64,000 nt of DNA from JALZHR01 sp036388475. Lineage in GTDB: Bacteria > Acidobacteriota > Blastocatellia > Pyrinomonadales > Pyrinomonadaceae. A program made the translations under genes and the position numbers. Shown here piece by piece: positions 61,625-64,000 of the stretch (position 1 is the stretch's first letter; every line of letters begins with the position of its first letter). The stretch covers positions 62,001-126,000 of the forward strand of contig DASVRT010000116.1 in NCBI GenBank assembly GCA_036388475.1, read 5' to 3'. The notes under the pieces were generated by a model. It made no database searches. It was not told where the DNA came from and worked only from the letters and a program-made list of their open reading frames with translations.

Positions 61625-63001
61625 ATGTTCGGTTCCTTAAAGACTAAAGCCTTTTGGTTGTTTATCGCTATGATTGCGCTCGTCGGCTCGACGGCATTGA
61701 CCGCTTCGGCGCAAACCACGACGCAACCTTATCTGCAACCGATTATCGTGCAGCCGACTTCGACGCCATTGGTGAAAAAAACCGGAAGCTCGACGCCCGT
61801 CACGACGAACCCGGATATCTCGAATCCGCTGGACTCCGACATCAACATTCCGGGCTATACGGGCATTCTGGTCGAAGACGACAAAGGCAAAATCGTTAAG
61901 GAAAGCTACTCGGATTACACGTTCAATCCGGCTTCCAACGTGAAAGTCGCCACTTCTTACGCAGTGCTGAAAACCTTCGGACCCGATTATCGTTTCCCGA
62001 CCAACGTTTATTACGACGGCATAATTGATAAAACGACCGCGACGCTTAACGGCAATCTGTATATTTCGGGACGCGACCCGATGTTTAATCACGAACACGG
62101 CGTGGCGATTGCCGACGCGCTGAACCGGCTCGGCGTGCGCAGCGTGACGGGCGATTTGGTCGTCACCGATAAATTCATTATGGGCTTTACCGAATCGACA
62201 CAGCGTTCGGGACAATCCCTGCTCGCTTCGCTCGACGCCGGCAAACGAAGCGCCAATGCGACGCGCGCGTGGCTCGATTTTCTGGTTTCGTCGGGAAAAG
62301 GCAATCAAACCGCCTATGTTCCGAGCCTCAGCGTTGCCGGCACGCTCTACGTTGATATTATTCCGAACACGGCAAAGCTTCTGTTTTCGCACGAATCCGC
62401 GCCGCTGCGCGAAATCGTCAAAGTTACCAACTGCTATTCAAACAACTTTTTAGCCGAACGGCTCGGCGATATGCTCGGCGGCGCTTACGCCGTCGCGCGC
62501 GTCGTGCAGATGAACGCCAACGTCGCGCCGCAGGAATTTTCGCTGGCGACTTCGAGCGGTCTCGGCATCAACCGCGTGACGCCGAAAGCGATGATGAAGC
62601 TTCTGAAAGCTTTGCGAGTCGAACTGGCGCGCTACAAAATGACGTTTGCCGACATTATGCCGATTGCCGGCGTCGACCCCGGAACTTTGCAGAATCGTTT
62701 TAAAAACGGATTTTCGCTCGGCAGCGTCGTCGGCAAAACGGGAACTTTGGGCAATACGGACGGCGGCGTCAGCGCGCTCTGCGGCGAGATGCAGACCCGC
62801 AACGGCGGCAAAATGCTGTTCGTGATTTTCAACCAGCGCGGCACGCCCGGACGTTTTCGTCCTTTTCAGGATTCATATGTCACGATGATTCAAAACGAAT
62901 TCGGCGGCGCGATGCCGCTCGGCTACACTTCGTCGGCGCTGGCTTTGCGAATGGCGAGAACGCGCATCACTTACGCGACATCGGGCAGCGCGGTCAATTA
63001 A
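61625..63001 (+). CDS. dacB: D-alanyl-D-alanine carboxypeptidase, PBP4 / S13 family
   Basis: 458 residues. Signal peptide 1-28 (ending LTASAQT). The penicillin-binding motifs are PASNVKVATS (SxxK, near 101-104), CYSNNFLAERLGDML (SxN, near 275) and VGKTGTLGN (KTG, near 370). The insertion between SxxK and SxN typical of PBP4 is shorter than usual, consistent with the total length. It trims peptidoglycan peptides or cross-links in the periplasm. The downstream terminator separates it from murJ. Confidence 0.92.
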   Translation: MFGSLKTKAFWLFIAMIALVGSTALTASAQTTTQPYLQPIIVQPTSTPLVKKTGSSTPVTTNPDISNPLDSDINIPGYTGILVEDDKGKIVKESYSDYTFNPASNVKVATSYAVLKTFGPDYRFPTNVYYDGIIDKTTATLNGNLYISGRDPMFNHEHGVAIADALNRLGVRSVTGDLVVTDKFIMGFTESTQRSGQSLLASLDAGKRSANATRAWLDFLVSSGKGNQTAYVPSLSVAGTLYVDIIPNTAKLLFSHESAPLREIVKVTNCYSNNFLAERLGDMLGGAYAVARVVQMNANVAPQEFSLATSSGLGINRVTPKAMMKLLKALRVELARYKMTFADIMPIAGVDPGTLQNRFKNGFSLGSVVGKTGTLGNTDGGVSALCGEMQTRNGGKMLFVIFNQRGTPGRFRPFQDSYVTMIQNEFGGAMPLGYTSSALALRMARTRITYATSGSAVN

Positions 63002-63025
63002 GATTTTTTCACAATCAAATTTTTC

Positions 63026-63055
63026 AAAGGAAGCGAATCGAAAAACGCTTCCTTT
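63026..63055 (+). terminator. Intrinsic terminator of dacB
   Basis: AAAGGAAGCG and CGCTTCCTTT form a 10-bp perfect stem with a 10-nt loop, followed by TGTTTTTTGCC. It starts 25 bp after the dacB stop. Confidence 0.92.
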
Positions 63056-63100
63056 TGTTTTTTGCCGAAAAAATAAGATAATGAATTTTTTCCCGAAGCC

Positions 63101-64000
63101 ATGAGCGACATCGAACAGCAGAAAGACCAATCCGAAGAAACTCCCGAACTAACTGCCGAGCCTTCTACCTCCGAACAACAAATCGAAGCCGAAAAGCCGC
63201 GGACCAAACAAACCAGCGTCGCCAGAAGCGCCGGAATCGTTTCGATTGCGGTAATGTTTTCGCGCGTTCTCGGCTTGGTCCGCGAGATGATTTTCGCGCG
63301 CTATTTCGGCGCCGGCTTTCTCTACGACGCGTACCAAGCCGCGTTTACGATTCCCAACGTGCTGCGCGATTTGTTTGCCGAAGGCGCATTGAGCGCCGCT
63401 TTCGTCAAGGTTTTCACCGATTATCAAATCAAAAAAGGCGAAGCCGAAGCCTGGCGGCTGGCGAGTCTCGTTTTCAATGCGCTGGCGGTCATTTTAAGCG
63501 TCGTCGTCATCATCGGAATTTTTCTGACGCCTTATCTGGTTTCGGTCGTCGCTTCCGGGTTTTCGCCCGAAAAAGCTCAGCTCACGGTGACGATGACGCA
63601 GATAATGTTTCCGTTTATTCTGCTGGTCGCGCTGGCGGCGGTGGCGATGGGCGTTTTGAATACGAAAGGCGTTTTCGGCGTTCCGGCTTCGGCTTCGACG
63701 GTTTTCAACATCGTTTCCATCATCTTCGGATTGGCGTTCGCCTACTGGCTTTCGGGCGGCGGCTGGCTCTCCGCCAATGATAAAACCAGCGTGCCGGACG
63801 CGGCGGCGCAATGGGCGATTATCGGAATGGCAATCGGCACTTTAATCGGCGGCGCGTTTCAATTCCTGATGCAGGTTCCGTCGCTTCTGAAAGTCGGCTT
63901 TCGCTTCTCGCCCGCGCTTAGCTTTACCGACGAAGGCGTGCGGCGTGTGATGCGTTTGATGGCTCCGGCAATCCTCGGAACTTCAGCCGTGCAGATAAAC
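63101..64000 (+). CDS. murJ: Lipid II flippase MurJ, 3' end outside window
   Basis: 300 residues visible. After a hydrophilic N-terminal tail rich in E, Q and S (1-40), the MviN/MurJ core begins with SVARSAGIVSIAVMFSRVLGLVREMIFARYFGAG, then YDAYQAAFTIPNVLRDLFAEGALSAAFVKVFT, with the conserved arginines (VREM, NVLRDLF) of the lipid II cavity. Seven hydrophobic segments can be counted before the window end. The ATG at 63101 gives MSDIEQQKD. The tail of about 40 residues is longer than in E. coli. It exports lipid II and its neighbour dacB processes the resulting peptidoglycan. Confidence 0.93.
   Translation, partial: MSDIEQQKDQSEETPELTAEPSTSEQQIEAEKPRTKQTSVARSAGIVSIAVMFSRVLGLVREMIFARYFGAGFLYDAYQAAFTIPNVLRDLFAEGALSAAFVKVFTDYQIKKGEAEAWRLASLVFNALAVILSVVVIIGIFLTPYLVSVVASGFSPEKAQLTVTMTQIMFPFILLVALAAVAMGVLNTKGVFGVPASASTVFNIVSIIFGLAFAYWLSGGGWLSANDKTSVPDAAAQWAIIGMAIGTLIGGAFQFLMQVPSLLKVGFRFSPALSFTDEGVRRVMRLMAPAILGTSAVQIN

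Noticed and set aside
61237..61719. 160-codon open frame on the minus strand before dacB
   Set aside because: It opposes the dacB start and promoter, lacks a start site with ribosome-binding site, and shows no recognisable domain.
1..64000. tRNA, rRNA, insertion sequences, prophage
   Set aside because: No cloverleaf with GTTCGAATC-type arm, no transposase or integrase-like frame and no phage structural gene was seen on reading both strands.

Overview
This window looks like chromosomal DNA from an acidobacterium, probably class Blastocatellia (Pyrinomonadales-like). That is an inference from gene content and style, not from an rRNA or a database search: many secreted proteins with Calx-beta and FG-GAP repeats, an N-acetylornithine-type carbamoyltransferase, an S9 peptidase with an added C-terminal domain, ChaN and Haem_bd proteins, and intermediate base composition. 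No rRNA, tRNA, transposase, phage gene or CRISPR array was found.

Layout. 1-7.0 kb: amino-acid synthesis. thrA (3' end outside the window) and thrC run leftwards, thrB diverges from them, then an N-acetylornithine carbamoyltransferase and acetylglutamate kinase. 7-16.6 kb: mixed housekeeping and envelope genes (Haem_bd, YraN, S9 peptidase, ChaN, a stress protein behind a consensus sigma-54 promoter, a TonB-domain membrane protein, an AMIN-like protein). 16.7-27.4 kb: one secreted repeat protein of about 3,540 residues. 27.9-34.9 kb: a signalling block (STAS-like, HD-GYP, STAS, a STAND-like protein fused to an anti-sigma-type kinase, PocR-GAF-GGDEF) that joins partner switching to c-di-GMP. 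35.3 kb: a second stress gene behind a sigma-54-like site whose spacing to its start codon is identical to the first. 36-44.8 kb: a five-component peptide ABC transporter operon with two binding proteins, followed upstream by coaE, mazG and folD. 47-58.5 kb: two lytic transglycosylases, a Sco/CusF copper protein, a PrcB-like protein, an amidohydrolase, a PIN protein, a double retropepsin and an Ogg2-type glycosylase. 58.6-64 kb: a glycine-rich secreted protein behind a cobalamin-riboswitch-like leader, a DacB-type PBP and murJ (cut by the window end).

The most unusual signal is not a gene. Across the window there are about fifteen imperfect inverted repeats built from short repeated 'words' of about 7-14 nt. 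The words differ from site to site, but several recur. Most lie in gene junctions, often supplying the stop codon of a neighbour. Some lie inside coding sequence in frame: a linker in the GGDEF protein, the first codons of a binding-protein signal peptide, the C-terminal tail of a small protein, and a 7-nt repeat within thrA. Exact 14- and 16-mers are shared between intergenic and coding copies. In addition there are two arrays of degenerate 21-bp repeats (about 7.0 kb and 45.8-46.1 kb) that read as heptapeptide repeats. Together these suggest a dispersed repeat system that spreads by an unknown route and is tolerated in proteins, similar in principle to the palindromic elements of Rickettsia.
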